Assembly: GCA_963851325.1 (NCBI GenBank)
Contig: CAWKOR010000001.1
Location: 2,046,001-2,110,000 of the forward strand
DNA: 64,000 nt
From: DATGKG01 sp963851325
GTDB lineage: Bacteria; Desulfobacterota; Binatia; Binatales; Binataceae
Direction of reading: 5' to 3'
Part shown: positions 32,073 to 40,437 of the stretch, piece after piece
Position numbering within the stretch: position 1 is the first letter of the stretch
How the letters are laid out: the number at the start of each line of letters is the position of its first letter
Made by a program: the position numbers and the translations under genes
Notes under the pieces: generated by a model
What the model was told of the DNA's origin: nothing
What the model saw: only the letters and a program-made list of their open reading frames with translations
Database searches by the model: none

Positions 32073-35000
32073 TCAGATGTGGAAATCGGCATCAAATGCG
32101 ACAAGGTCCGTGCGCGCCATGCTCTGCGCGGCCACCGCGGTGGCGCTTACGGCGATATCGACTATCGCGCGCGCCGATGGCTGGCCGGCGGTTTCCATCA
32201 CGTGTGAAATCGAATCGAGGAGGGTGGCCTTTTTGATCGGCTTTCTGACGTGCATGTCGCATCCGGCCTCTTTCGCGCGACGCACGTCCTCCTCCAGCGC
32301 CGAGGCGGTCAGTGCGATGATCGGGGTCGGCGTTTTGCCCTCCTCAAGCTCCCATTTGCGAATCGCGCGCACCGCGCTGTAGCCATCGAGAACCGGCATC
32401 TGGATGTCCATCAGCACCAGGTCGTACCTTCCGTCAACGAAACGTTCCACCGCGATCTGTCCATTCTCGGCTTCGGTAAGGATGTATGGGGTTTTTTTGG
32501 TGTAAGCACGTATCAGCAGGAGGTTGTCGGGCGAATCGTCCACGATCAGGATCCGCAATGGACGATCTGTAACCTTTGACTGCGCCACACCTGAAGAGGG
32601 CGTCGGGGAAACCTGCGCGCACAGCGCAAGTGGCGTACCGATCGCCTCGGCGATCGCGCTATCCAGTTCGCACTGCTTGACCGGCTTGACCAGGTAGTGC
32701 TCGACGCCTTGCGCTCTCATCTGCTTTAGTTTGCTCGCGAGGCTGTTGGAATTCACCAGCGCAATCACTTGTGTCTGCGGTTGGGCTGCGCGAATGCGGC
32801 GTAGCGCCTCGAACCCTTCGGCAGAATGCAACTCGCAATCGACCAGCATCAATCGGCACTGTGCGCCCTCGCGCTGAACGGATTCGAGGGCGGCGAAAGC
32901 GTCGGAGGCGGATCCGGCCTCCGAGACCGCGCATCCCCTGACCCGCAACATATCAGCGAGGATTCGGCGTGAGGTCGAATTTCCGTCAGCCACTACCACC
33001 CGCAAATCGCGCATTCGCGAGTAATCGCGTGGCGCTTGTGCCTGGGTTCCGCACACTTTCAAGTCGGCGGTGAAGAAGAAGGTGCTGCCCTTGCCTGACT
33101 CACTCTCGACCCAAACCCGCCCGCCCATCAGCGCAACCAGTCGCTGCACGATCGCCAGGCCGAGACCGCTCCCGCCATACTTTCGGGTCGTCGAGCTGTC
33201 AGCTTGGGTGAAAACTGAAAAGACCTTCTCGATCATGTCAGGAGGTATTCCGATGCCGGTGTCGCGCACCTCAAACAGCAGGTTTCCCGGTATCGATGAG
33301 TCACGATTCCATCTCGCGCTCACCACCACTTCGCCTTGCTTGGTGAATTTGATCGCATTGCCAATCAGATTGGTGAGGATTTGGCGCAAGCGATGCGGAT
33401 CGCCAAGCAATAAGGTAGGCAGTTCCGGATCGAGGCGGACCGCCAGCTCGATCCCCTTCTCGTGCGCGCGTACCGCCAGCGTGTCGACCGCTCGCTCGGC
33501 CAATTCGATGAAGTCGAACTCGACGGTTTCCAGATTGAGCCGTCCGCTTTCGACCTTGGCCAGGTCGAGGATGCTGTTGATCAACTCGAGCAGCACGTTG
33601 CCATTACTCAGGATGGTGTCGAGATCGCGGCGCTGCTCGGAGTTGAGCTCGCTCTCGCCCATCAGATCCGCCATTCCCATGATTGCGTTCATCGGAGTGC
33701 GGATCTCATGCGACATGATGGAGAGGAATTCGGACTTGGCTCGAGATGCTGCCAGCGCGGCCTCGCGGGCGGCAACCAGATCGGTGATATCGCGCGCGAC
33801 CGAAAGGGCGCAGGGGTGCCCCTCCAGATCGACGATCGCGGCGGAGATCAGCGCGGGAAAGGTGCGACGTCCATCGCGACTGCTAACGTCCATCTCAAAA
33901 TTGCGCACCTCGCGTCCCTGGATGAGGGTCGCGAAAAGTTCTTCTTGTCGGACCGGATCACCACGGGGCACCAGATCATCGAGGCGGTTGCCGATCAGGT
34001 CTTCTCTGGAGTAACCGATGCTCTTGGTCATCTCATTGTTGACCTCGATGATGGTCTGGTCGGTGAGGTCGAACAGTGCGATGTTGTCGGGACTCGCATC
34101 GAAGATGGCACGCAACATGGCTTCACTCTTGCGCTGTTTTTCTTCAGCCGCCGCGATTTCCGAGATGTCGCGAGTCACACCGAGGCCGCACAGCTTGCCG
34201 CCGATCTCCGCTAGCACGCCGGTAGTGAGGCATTTGATGATGCTGCCATCCTTACGGCGGGTATCGGTCGGCAAGTTGCGAACTTCGCCCTTTTCCGCGA
34301 GTGTGCGCACGAACGCGTCGCGCTGGTCGGGATTCGCCCACAACTGCAGCTCATTCGAGGATTTACCGATGATCTCTTCGCGGGTGAAACCGGTGGCCCG
34401 CATGAATTCGGGATTCACATCAACATAGCGGGCGTTCTCAATTTCGGTGATGCTCATCCAATCGAGGCTGGCATCAAAGATTGTGCGGAAGATTTCCTCG
34501 CTGTGGCGCAGTTTCTCCTGCGCCTCGCTAAGCTCGGTGATGTCGTGCACCGCGGAGAGGCAGCATAGCTTGCCCCAGAGCTCGCACTTGACCGCCGAAA
34601 TCAGGCACGGCACCAGGGTTCCATCGCGCTTGCGAAAGGTGACCCGTTGGTTCTTGACCGCGCCGGTGAGAATCAGGCTTTCGATGAAGCGCTCCGATTC
34701 TTTGTGGTCGGGCCAAATTCCCAGCTTCCAGAAATTGGAGCCGATAATTTCTTCACGGGTGTAGCCGATCGCGTCCACGAATGACTGATTGACCTCGAGG
34801 TAGTCGCCGGTCGCGATCTCGCCGATGGTCATGTAGTCGAGAGTGGCGTCAAAAATCTTGCGCTGAGTCGCCTCGCTCTCGCGAATTTTTCGTTCCGCCT
34901 CCCGCATCGCGGAGATGTCGCGGCTCACGCCCAGATAGCATTCTTCACCCGAAAGCTTCACCGCCACGGCCGAGATCAGGACCGGAATCACCGCGCCGTC

Positions 35001-36278
35001 GTGGACCCGCTTCGACATTTCGAAGCTGTCAACGTATCCGTGTTCAACCAGATTCTGCATGAAGGCGGTCCGCTGCTCGGGAACCGCCCAGAGGCCGAGT
35101 TCCACCGGGGTGCGGCCGATGACTTCCTCGCGACTGAAGCCGCTCTGCTGGAGGAACTGGCTGTTGACTTCGGTGATCCTGGTGTCCGAAGCGCGGTTAA
35201 CCATAATGGCATCGCGACTGCATTCGAACATTACCCGGAACCTTTGCTCGCTGTCGCGCAAGCGCTCCTGCGATTCCTTGAACTCGGCAATGTCGCGCAC
35301 CATCGTCATCACGCTGCGCCGACCGCGGACTATGATGATCACTGATGAAAGCTGACACGGAATGGTGCTTCCATCCTTGATTCGATACGTGACCTCCATG
35401 TGCTTGATGCTTTCGCCGGCTCTGATGCGACGGATGAATTCGTCGCGGTGCATGGGATCAGCCCACACGCCGAGCTCGTCGGTGGTCTTGCCGACCGCCT
35501 CGTCGCGCCGGAAGCCGGACAAGCGCACGAACTCCTGGTTCACGTCCTGGATCCGGCGGGTTTCGAAATCGACCAGCGTGATGCCGTCGATATGCGCGTC
35601 GAAGACCTGGCGTAGAGCGGCCTCGCTCTCGCGGATGATGCGCTCGGACTCTTCGTGCTCCCTGACATACCGATCACTCGTATAGCAGGTGAAATACGAC
35701 AGCCCCGCGGCCGTGATCATACTGGTAATCTTGTAAACGGTTTGAAAGTCATAGGGCGCCCACCAGCTCATCACTGCCCATGACACAAGGCATACCAGAT
35801 TGAAGCAAAGCTGAACCCGCTTCGGCCACGGCAGCAGCGCACCGGTCCCCAGCATCAGCAGCATCAGCGAACTGTAGAGCATGATGGCCTGCTGCCCGAG
35901 GGTACCCAGCACGGTGTCACTGGCAATCAGCGCGCTCAGAATAAGAAATGTCATCGGGCGCCAGTGCCGGGTGAACCACCTGGTGGAAGTCAGGCACAGG
36001 GCGGTAACCCCGAGGAAACTATTGAACAACGCGCAGCGCAAAGCCCACGACCAATGCGGCGCGCCGGCAGAGTAAAATTCGAGGATATTGAGTAGCGCGG
36101 CGATAGTGATGGGGATCGCGCCAAACTGAATCATGCGCGCCACCCACGCATCACGGAGCATCGCAGCACGCGAATCCGTGGCGTCGGACGAGTTCCGCAA
36201 ACTGGCGGTCAGGTATTCAATCACAATTGTAAACCGGCGCCATCTCCCGGGCGGGCAGTCCGATGGCTCGTAGACCAC
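32073..36278 (-). CDS. Membrane-bound hybrid histidine kinase with five PAS domains and two receivers
   Basis: 1401 residues. About six TM segments lie at 50-200. Then five PAS domains of about 125 residues each begin near 220, 345, 470, 595 and 720, each with an xxVNxxFxxxxGxxREExIG core and followed by a C-terminal coil. HisKA has SHEIRTPMNAIMG with His857. HATPase_c: IGNAIKFTK, DTGIGIPPD, GGSGLGLAI. REC1 (1093-1210) has Asp1147 but only one acidic pocket residue (VVADGN); REC2 (1241-1360) is complete (VDDS, Asp1291, Lys1346). It is a multi-input sensor; the signal is unknown. The PAS copies are clearly duplicated from each other. Confidence 0.93.
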   Translation of the reverse strand: MVYEPSDCPPGRWRRFTIVIEYLTASLRNSSDATDSRAAMLRDAWVARMIQFGAIPITIAALLNILEFYSAGAPHWSWALRCALFNSFLGVTALCLTSTRWFTRHWRPMTFLILSALIASDTVLGTLGQQAIMLYSSLMLLMLGTGALLPWPKRVQLCFNLVCLVSWAVMSWWAPYDFQTVYKITSMITAAGLSYFTCYTSDRYVREHEESERIIRESEAALRQVFDAHIDGITLVDFETRRIQDVNQEFVRLSGFRRDEAVGKTTDELGVWADPMHRDEFIRRIRAGESIKHMEVTYRIKDGSTIPCQLSSVIIIVRGRRSVMTMVRDIAEFKESQERLRDSEQRFRVMFECSRDAIMVNRASDTRITEVNSQFLQQSGFSREEVIGRTPVELGLWAVPEQRTAFMQNLVEHGYVDSFEMSKRVHDGAVIPVLISAVAVKLSGEECYLGVSRDISAMREAERKIRESEATQRKIFDATLDYMTIGEIATGDYLEVNQSFVDAIGYTREEIIGSNFWKLGIWPDHKESERFIESLILTGAVKNQRVTFRKRDGTLVPCLISAVKCELWGKLCCLSAVHDITELSEAQEKLRHSEEIFRTIFDASLDWMSITEIENARYVDVNPEFMRATGFTREEIIGKSSNELQLWANPDQRDAFVRTLAEKGEVRNLPTDTRRKDGSIIKCLTTGVLAEIGGKLCGLGVTRDISEIAAAEEKQRKSEAMLRAIFDASPDNIALFDLTDQTIIEVNNEMTKSIGYSREDLIGNRLDDLVPRGDPVRQEELFATLIQGREVRNFEMDVSSRDGRRTFPALISAAIVDLEGHPCALSVARDITDLVAAREAALAASRAKSEFLSIMSHEIRTPMNAIMGMADLMGESELNSEQRRDLDTILSNGNVLLELINSILDLAKVESGRLNLETVEFDFIELAERAVDTLAVRAHEKGIELAVRLDPELPTLLLGDPHRLRQILTNLIGNAIKFTKQGEVVVSARWNRDSSIPGNLLFEVRDTGIGIPPDMIEKVFSVFTQADSSTTRKYGGSGLGLAIVQRLVALMGGRVWVESESGKGSTFFFTADLKVCGTQAQAPRDYSRMRDLRVVVADGNSTSRRILADMLRVRGCAVSEAGSASDAFAALESVQREGAQCRLMLVDCELHSAEGFEALRRIRAAQPQTQVIALVNSNSLASKLKQMRAQGVEHYLVKPVKQCELDSAIAEAIGTPLALCAQVSPTPSSGVAQSKVTDRPLRILIVDDSPDNLLLIRAYTKKTPYILTEAENGQIAVERFVDGRYDLVLMDIQMPVLDGYSAVRAIRKWELEEGKTPTPIIALTASALEEDVRRAKEAGCDMHVRKPIKKATLLDSISHVMETAGQPSARAIVDIAVSATAVAAQSMARTDLVAFDADFHI

Positions 36279-36509
36279 GAGTCTCGAATCGGAACGTCCA
36301 TCTCATAGTCAGCAATTCGAATGCCTTAGCTTTGTGTCCCGAACTGAACTGAGTAGCGATGCGGCGGCGCGCTTCGTCATTTTGCGACACTGCATTCGAC
36401 GCCGTTGGTGGCAGTAATGAGCCCCCTCCAAACCAGATCGGGCCGCATAGGACGTCACTTGCGACCGATGCCTCTGAAACGGAAAACCGCTAGACTCGTA
36501 TTCATTAAC

Positions 36510-36530
36510 GGGGCACGTAGTATCAGCCCC
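36510..36530 (+). promoter_or_regulatory. Small 5'UTR hairpin before the His/Trp-rich gene
   Basis: GGGGC (36510-36514) pairs with GCCCC (36526-36530), 11-base loop, just upstream of the strong ribosome site AAGGAGGT (36539-36546). The 36279-36552 intergenic otherwise shows no recognised element. Confidence 0.3.
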
Positions 36531-36552
36531 CCTTACCCAAGGAGGTAGGTGG

Positions 36553-37143
36553 ATGAAGCTGAAAATCCTGATTGGCTATATGGTGGCCGCGGCGCTGGGC
36601 GCGACGCTGGCAGTGCCGGTCTTCGCGCAATCGGCAGGAACCGAGAGGAAGCTGCAAAACTGGATCGACCGGGATCCGAGACTCCAGGCAGACCCCGGTC
36701 TAATGAATGATCCGACCTATCTACGCAATCATCCGAACTTCGCTACCTGGTTGCAGCAGCATCCGGCGGCCCACAAACAAGTCAAGGAAATGGGCGCCTA
36801 CGACCGCAACCATCAGTGGCGCAACACCGATTGGTGGCATCACAACGATCCCGACACGATGTACAAAGAGCATCCCGAGTGGGTCAAGAATCACCCGGAA
36901 TGGCGCAAGGACGGCGACTGGGACGACCAGCAGCATTGGCACGATCGATCATGGTGGCAGAGCAATCATAAAAACTGGGTCCAGAAGCATCACCCGGAAT
37001 GGGCCCAGGCGCAGGAGCAGCACCAGGAACATCGCGAAACGAGACGCGAGAAGATCCACGAGAAGGTGGAGAAGTGGGAAAAGCATCACGAGCACAACCA
37101 CAGCAACAGTCAGGACCAGGCGCATCATCAAGGTAACAGCTAG
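36553..37143 (+). CDS. Secreted His/Trp-rich repeat protein
   Basis: 196 residues. Signal peptide LIGYMVAAALGATLAVPVFA, cut before QSAG. The mature protein is strikingly enriched in His (22) and Trp (14), with repeats of the pattern NHPxW/EHPEW (NHPNFATW, EHPEWVKNHPEW, HHPEWAQ) and DWxxxxHW units. A charged Glu/Lys/His coiled-coil tail (HEKVEKWEKHHEHNHSN) ends it. Very strong ribosome site AAGGAGGT at 36539-36546. It may bind metal ions, haem or a surface ligand; no family recognised. Followed by a strong bidirectional terminator. Confidence 0.8.
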   Translation: MKLKILIGYMVAAALGATLAVPVFAQSAGTERKLQNWIDRDPRLQADPGLMNDPTYLRNHPNFATWLQQHPAAHKQVKEMGAYDRNHQWRNTDWWHHNDPDTMYKEHPEWVKNHPEWRKDGDWDDQQHWHDRSWWQSNHKNWVQKHHPEWAQAQEQHQEHRETRREKIHEKVEKWEKHHEHNHSNSQDQAHHQGNS

Positions 37144-37171
37144 ATCGCGCGCCGCATCCCAAGTCTGAACA

Positions 37172-37212
37172 GCGGTCGGACGTCGGATCGACGCCCGGCC
37201 GCTTAAATTTTC
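37172..37212. terminator. Terminator hairpin between converging genes
   Basis: 14-position stem (37172-37185 with 37189-37202; one A-C mismatch, one G-U pair), 3-base loop, then TTAAATTTT on the plus strand. Arms begin GCGGTCGG and end CGGCCGC. Confidence 0.82.
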
Positions 37213-37215
37213 GCG

Positions 37216-38697
37216 TTAGCGAGGTTCGAAGTGGTTCACGCCGTCGAGGTTCCTCACCCTCCCCTTGCGGCCGACGAATTCCTCGCGCTCCATCGCATCG
37301 AGGAGCTCTTGCTGCGTGCGCGCGAAGAAGCGCTGACCGCTGCTATCGAGACGACCTGCAACGATTGCCTGGTTCGGCGCACCTGCGCGATCGTGCTCGA
37401 TGGTATAAGCCTCGATCGTCCCATCTCCATCCGCGGTTTCGATGGGGGTCACGGCTGCGCGCTTGGGCTCTTTGAACATCTGATACTGAAACTCGCGCTC
37501 GGGCGAACGTGTGCTGTAGACCGCGGCGCCATGCTTGGTGAAGTACCATCCGAGTCCCGTCGTCATGCCGAAGTCACCAGGATTCGCGCGCAGACGCTCG
37601 GTCATCGCGGCGATCGAATGGGTGACGTAATTGTTGGCGGGGCCACCCGCGTTAGGAAGCCCTCCGGTGACGGTGACGCCGCGCGGATCGCCCAACTCCA
37701 TGCCGACCGCTTCCATCGCCATTTCGAGCGCGATCGGAAAGCAGCTGTAGAAATCGAAATGCGAGATGCTCGCGGCCGCGATGCCGGCGCCATCCATCGC
37801 GGCATTGATGCATTTGTTCAGCATCGGCGCATGCGCGAGGCTTTCACGCTCGCTGATCCACCAATTGTCGGTCGCATCGGATGCGGCGTGAACGTAGACT
37901 AGCTGGTTGGTTGGAACGCCGACTCGCCGTGCCTCGACGTCGCTAGTAAGAATCACACCGGCCGCGAGGTCCACCTCCATAATCGCGTTCATCACCTTGG
38001 TATAGGGGAAGCAGATAATGCGGTTGTCCGGCGTGGCGGCGCCGATCTGCTCGGCAGTCAGTTCGCGCGGAAACCAGGCATAGGGATTCTTCGCAGCCAC
38101 CTTCGTCATCGATGCGCAGATCTCTGCGATACGCCTGCGATGGGCATCGAGCGGCCACCCACGACGGGCGCGAAACGCATTCTCGAACACCGGGTAGATC
38201 TGGATCGGCATGCGCGCGCCGTAGCGCTCCTCGTACGCATTGGTGCCCATGCGCGGATCGCCGACGACCTCGGGCGCGCCGCTTCCCTGCGCGAGGTTCC
38301 ACTTGACCCCGCCGCTTTTCATCGCGCGCTTCGCGGTATGGATCGCTTCGGCGCCTATCACCATCGCCGCGCGAATTTTCCCCGCCGCGATCTCATTGCA
38401 AAATTGATTGACCAGATACTGCGGCGTGTTACCGCCGAAGGTCGTGGTGAGCATGCGCTTCGGCTCGATTCCAAGCCGCGTCGCCAGCGCGTCCGGCGCG
38501 TTGCGATAGCGCGCCGACATCATGCTGAGCACCGCGATCGCGTCGACCGACTTGAGAATGTCCGGCGCGCCGGAATCTTCCGCCGCGGCACGCGCGACGA
38601 TTTCCATCATCGCCAGCGGTTCCGGCGCCTCGGCCAGGCCGGCCGCTCTCGGATTGAACTGCGCAACCCCGGCGATGACCGGACGTGGTGCTGGCAT
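37216..38697 (-). CDS. Thiolase-like acetyl-CoA acetyltransferase family protein
   Basis: 493 residues. N-terminal thiolase fold: PRPVIAGVAQFNPRA, VDAIAVLSMMSARYRN, GGNTPQYLVNQFCNEIAAG with Cys in the region where thiolases have the nucleophile, AAMVIGAEA. Then DFYSCFPIALEMAMEAVGM (in place of HDCF), and TVTGGLPNAGGPANNYVTHS matching the GGxxxGxGHP block without the His-Pro. A C-terminal OB-like domain of about 110 residues follows. It is the 'thiolase-like' family with N-terminal thiolase and C-terminal DUF, a likely CoA-linked lyase or ligase; exact reaction not known. GGAGG precedes the ATG. Confidence 0.87.
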   Translation of the reverse strand: MPAPRPVIAGVAQFNPRAAGLAEAPEPLAMMEIVARAAAEDSGAPDILKSVDAIAVLSMMSARYRNAPDALATRLGIEPKRMLTTTFGGNTPQYLVNQFCNEIAAGKIRAAMVIGAEAIHTAKRAMKSGGVKWNLAQGSGAPEVVGDPRMGTNAYEERYGARMPIQIYPVFENAFRARRGWPLDAHRRRIAEICASMTKVAAKNPYAWFPRELTAEQIGAATPDNRIICFPYTKVMNAIMEVDLAAGVILTSDVEARRVGVPTNQLVYVHAASDATDNWWISERESLAHAPMLNKCINAAMDGAGIAAASISHFDFYSCFPIALEMAMEAVGMELGDPRGVTVTGGLPNAGGPANNYVTHSIAAMTERLRANPGDFGMTTGLGWYFTKHGAAVYSTRSPEREFQYQMFKEPKRAAVTPIETADGDGTIEAYTIEHDRAGAPNQAIVAGRLDSSGQRFFARTQQELLDAMEREEFVGRKGRVRNLDGVNHFEPR

Positions 38698-38784
38698 TTG
38701 GTCCTCCGTATGCGATGACGTAATCGATCGCTACTGCTAGCCCAATTCGCTATTTAGGGTAAAGCGAACAGGCCCAGGAGGCAG

Positions 38785-39381
38785 TTAGGAGGTTTGCACC
38801 AGGGCGTTATGGAACTGGTCGGTCGCGAAGGCCTGTACCATGTCGGCAAGGATCTGCGCCATCGCCTCGTTCGAGGCACTGCTATAGCCGTCGAAAAAGT
38901 TCGCCGACCAGCCATGGCCATGAAAGCTCTGCGTCCACGCTACCTGTCCTCCGCGTTGCAGGCTCACCGTCATGTCGATGTCGCCCCAGGTAGGCACGAA
39001 CGGGAACAACCACGTGTAGTTGTTGAAATAAAAGGTGTCCACGTTGCATTTGAGTTCCGGCGTGCTGGCGGGAATTTGCGCCTCGACCACTCTCACTTTG
39101 TAGCCGGCTTGCTGCAACGCATCGCGCACCTGCTCCATCACTTCCGCACTCGCGTCGCCCTGGATGTGAATCGGAACGCAAGGGATGTAGAAGACCGAGC
39201 AGCGACCCCAGCCCACTCTCCAATTCATACCATCGGCACGACTGCTTGCGTCGATCGAATCCGAATAGGTGCGCGGCGGTGACGGCAGCTCGCCGTGATG
39301 TAAAGCTATCGAGCAACCGCCAGCCAACATGAGGACAAGCACCATCGCGACTGGAACTGTCGTACGTGCACCAGCAGTCAT
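38785..39381 (-). CDS. Putative lipoprotein of unknown function
   Basis: 198 residues. TVPVAMVLVLMLAGGCSIAL holds a lipobox AGGC. The mature part has MNWRVGWGRCSVFYIPCVPI, DALQQAGYKVRVVEAQIPAS, FYFNNYTWLFPFVPTWGDI and MTVSLQRGGQVAWTQSFHGH, a pattern like that of small outer-membrane or transport-assembly lipoproteins, but no family is certain. GGAGG is 8 bases before ATG 39381. Confidence 0.72.
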   Translation of the reverse strand: MTAGARTTVPVAMVLVLMLAGGCSIALHHGELPSPPRTYSDSIDASSRADGMNWRVGWGRCSVFYIPCVPIHIQGDASAEVMEQVRDALQQAGYKVRVVEAQIPASTPELKCNVDTFYFNNYTWLFPFVPTWGDIDMTVSLQRGGQVAWTQSFHGHGWSANFFDGYSSASNEAMAQILADMVQAFATDQFHNALVQTS

Positions 39382-39494
39382 CACCGATCCTCCCCCCTTT
39401 TTGCGCTGACCGCGTGTGTACAGATTTATGGAAGACACGTCAAGCAGCCAATTCCTGATTGACGCTGGAGCGTCGAAATCGCGATAAGACTCGG

Positions 39495-40376
39495 ATGCCG
39501 GAACAACGCTTATATCGTATTGGCGCCTCGTGCGAGCTGATGGCCTTTCTGCTCGGTCCGCCGCTAAGCCTTTCGCGCAAGAAAGCGAAGGATCTCCTCC
39601 GGTTCCAGGCTGTGATGGTGCGCGGCAAGACGCGCGTCCGCCACGACACGCGGCTGGAGGCCGGCGACGTGGTGGAGATTGGCGCGCAGCATCCGGTCGA
39701 TGATCGCTCGTGCAGCCTCGCAGGGTTGCGCATCCTGCATACAGATGACGCCGTGATCGTGGTCGACAAGCCCGCGGGGCTGCTTTCGATGGGCTCGCCG
39801 CGCGAGAAGGAGAAGACCGGGCACCGGATTCTCAACGAGCATCTGAAGGCACTCGCGAGGTCGCCGCGGCAACAGGCCTTCATCGTGCATCGACTCGATC
39901 GCGAGACCTCGGGCCTGATGCTGTTTGCCAGGAACGAAACGGTTCAAGCGGCGCTGCAACGAAACTGGAAGGCCGTCACCAAGCGCTACCTCGCGATCGT
40001 GGAGGGGGCGCCTTCGAACGCGAGTGGAACGCTGCGCGACCACCTGGTCGAGAGCAAATCGTTCAAAGTTCATCGGGTAGAAAGAGGCGGCGAGCTGGCA
40101 ATCACTCACTATCGAGTGGTGCGGACGCTCGGGGCGCGATCGCTCCTGGAGCTAACTCTGGAGACGGGGCGCAAGCATCAGATCCGCGTGCAGCTCGCGG
40201 CGATCGGCCATCCGATTTTGGGCGACGACAAATATGGTACGGCGACTGACTCGGCGCGGCGGCTTGCGCTCCATTCATGCGAGCTGAAGTTTCGTCATCC
40301 GCGGTCGGGTGTCGCGATGGAATTTCACAGCGCTCTTCCCGAACCGTTGAAGAGGCTGATCCAACGTCGTCGCTAG
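39495..40376 (+). CDS. RluA-family pseudouridine synthase
   Basis: 293 residues. N-terminal S4 RNA-binding domain (LSLSRKKAKDLLRFQAVMVR), then the synthase domain: VIVVDKPAGLLSMGSP, IVHRLDRETSGLMLFAR with the catalytic Asp (HRLDRETSG), and ETGRKHQIRVQLAAIGHPIL, the RluA/RluD signature. It converts uridine to pseudouridine in rRNA or tRNA. Start ATG 39495 begins the conserved N terminus; a GTG/TTG extension to 39459 adds only 12 residues without support. Confidence 0.92.
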   Translation: MPEQRLYRIGASCELMAFLLGPPLSLSRKKAKDLLRFQAVMVRGKTRVRHDTRLEAGDVVEIGAQHPVDDRSCSLAGLRILHTDDAVIVVDKPAGLLSMGSPREKEKTGHRILNEHLKALARSPRQQAFIVHRLDRETSGLMLFARNETVQAALQRNWKAVTKRYLAIVEGAPSNASGTLRDHLVESKSFKVHRVERGGELAITHYRVVRTLGARSLLELTLETGRKHQIRVQLAAIGHPILGDDKYGTATDSARRLALHSCELKFRHPRSGVAMEFHSALPEPLKRLIQRRR

Positions 40377-40437
40377 CGAATCGAAATTCGTCACCTTGGC
40401 ATGCTAGAAAAGTTCGGGACACGATTTGCCGAGTCAG

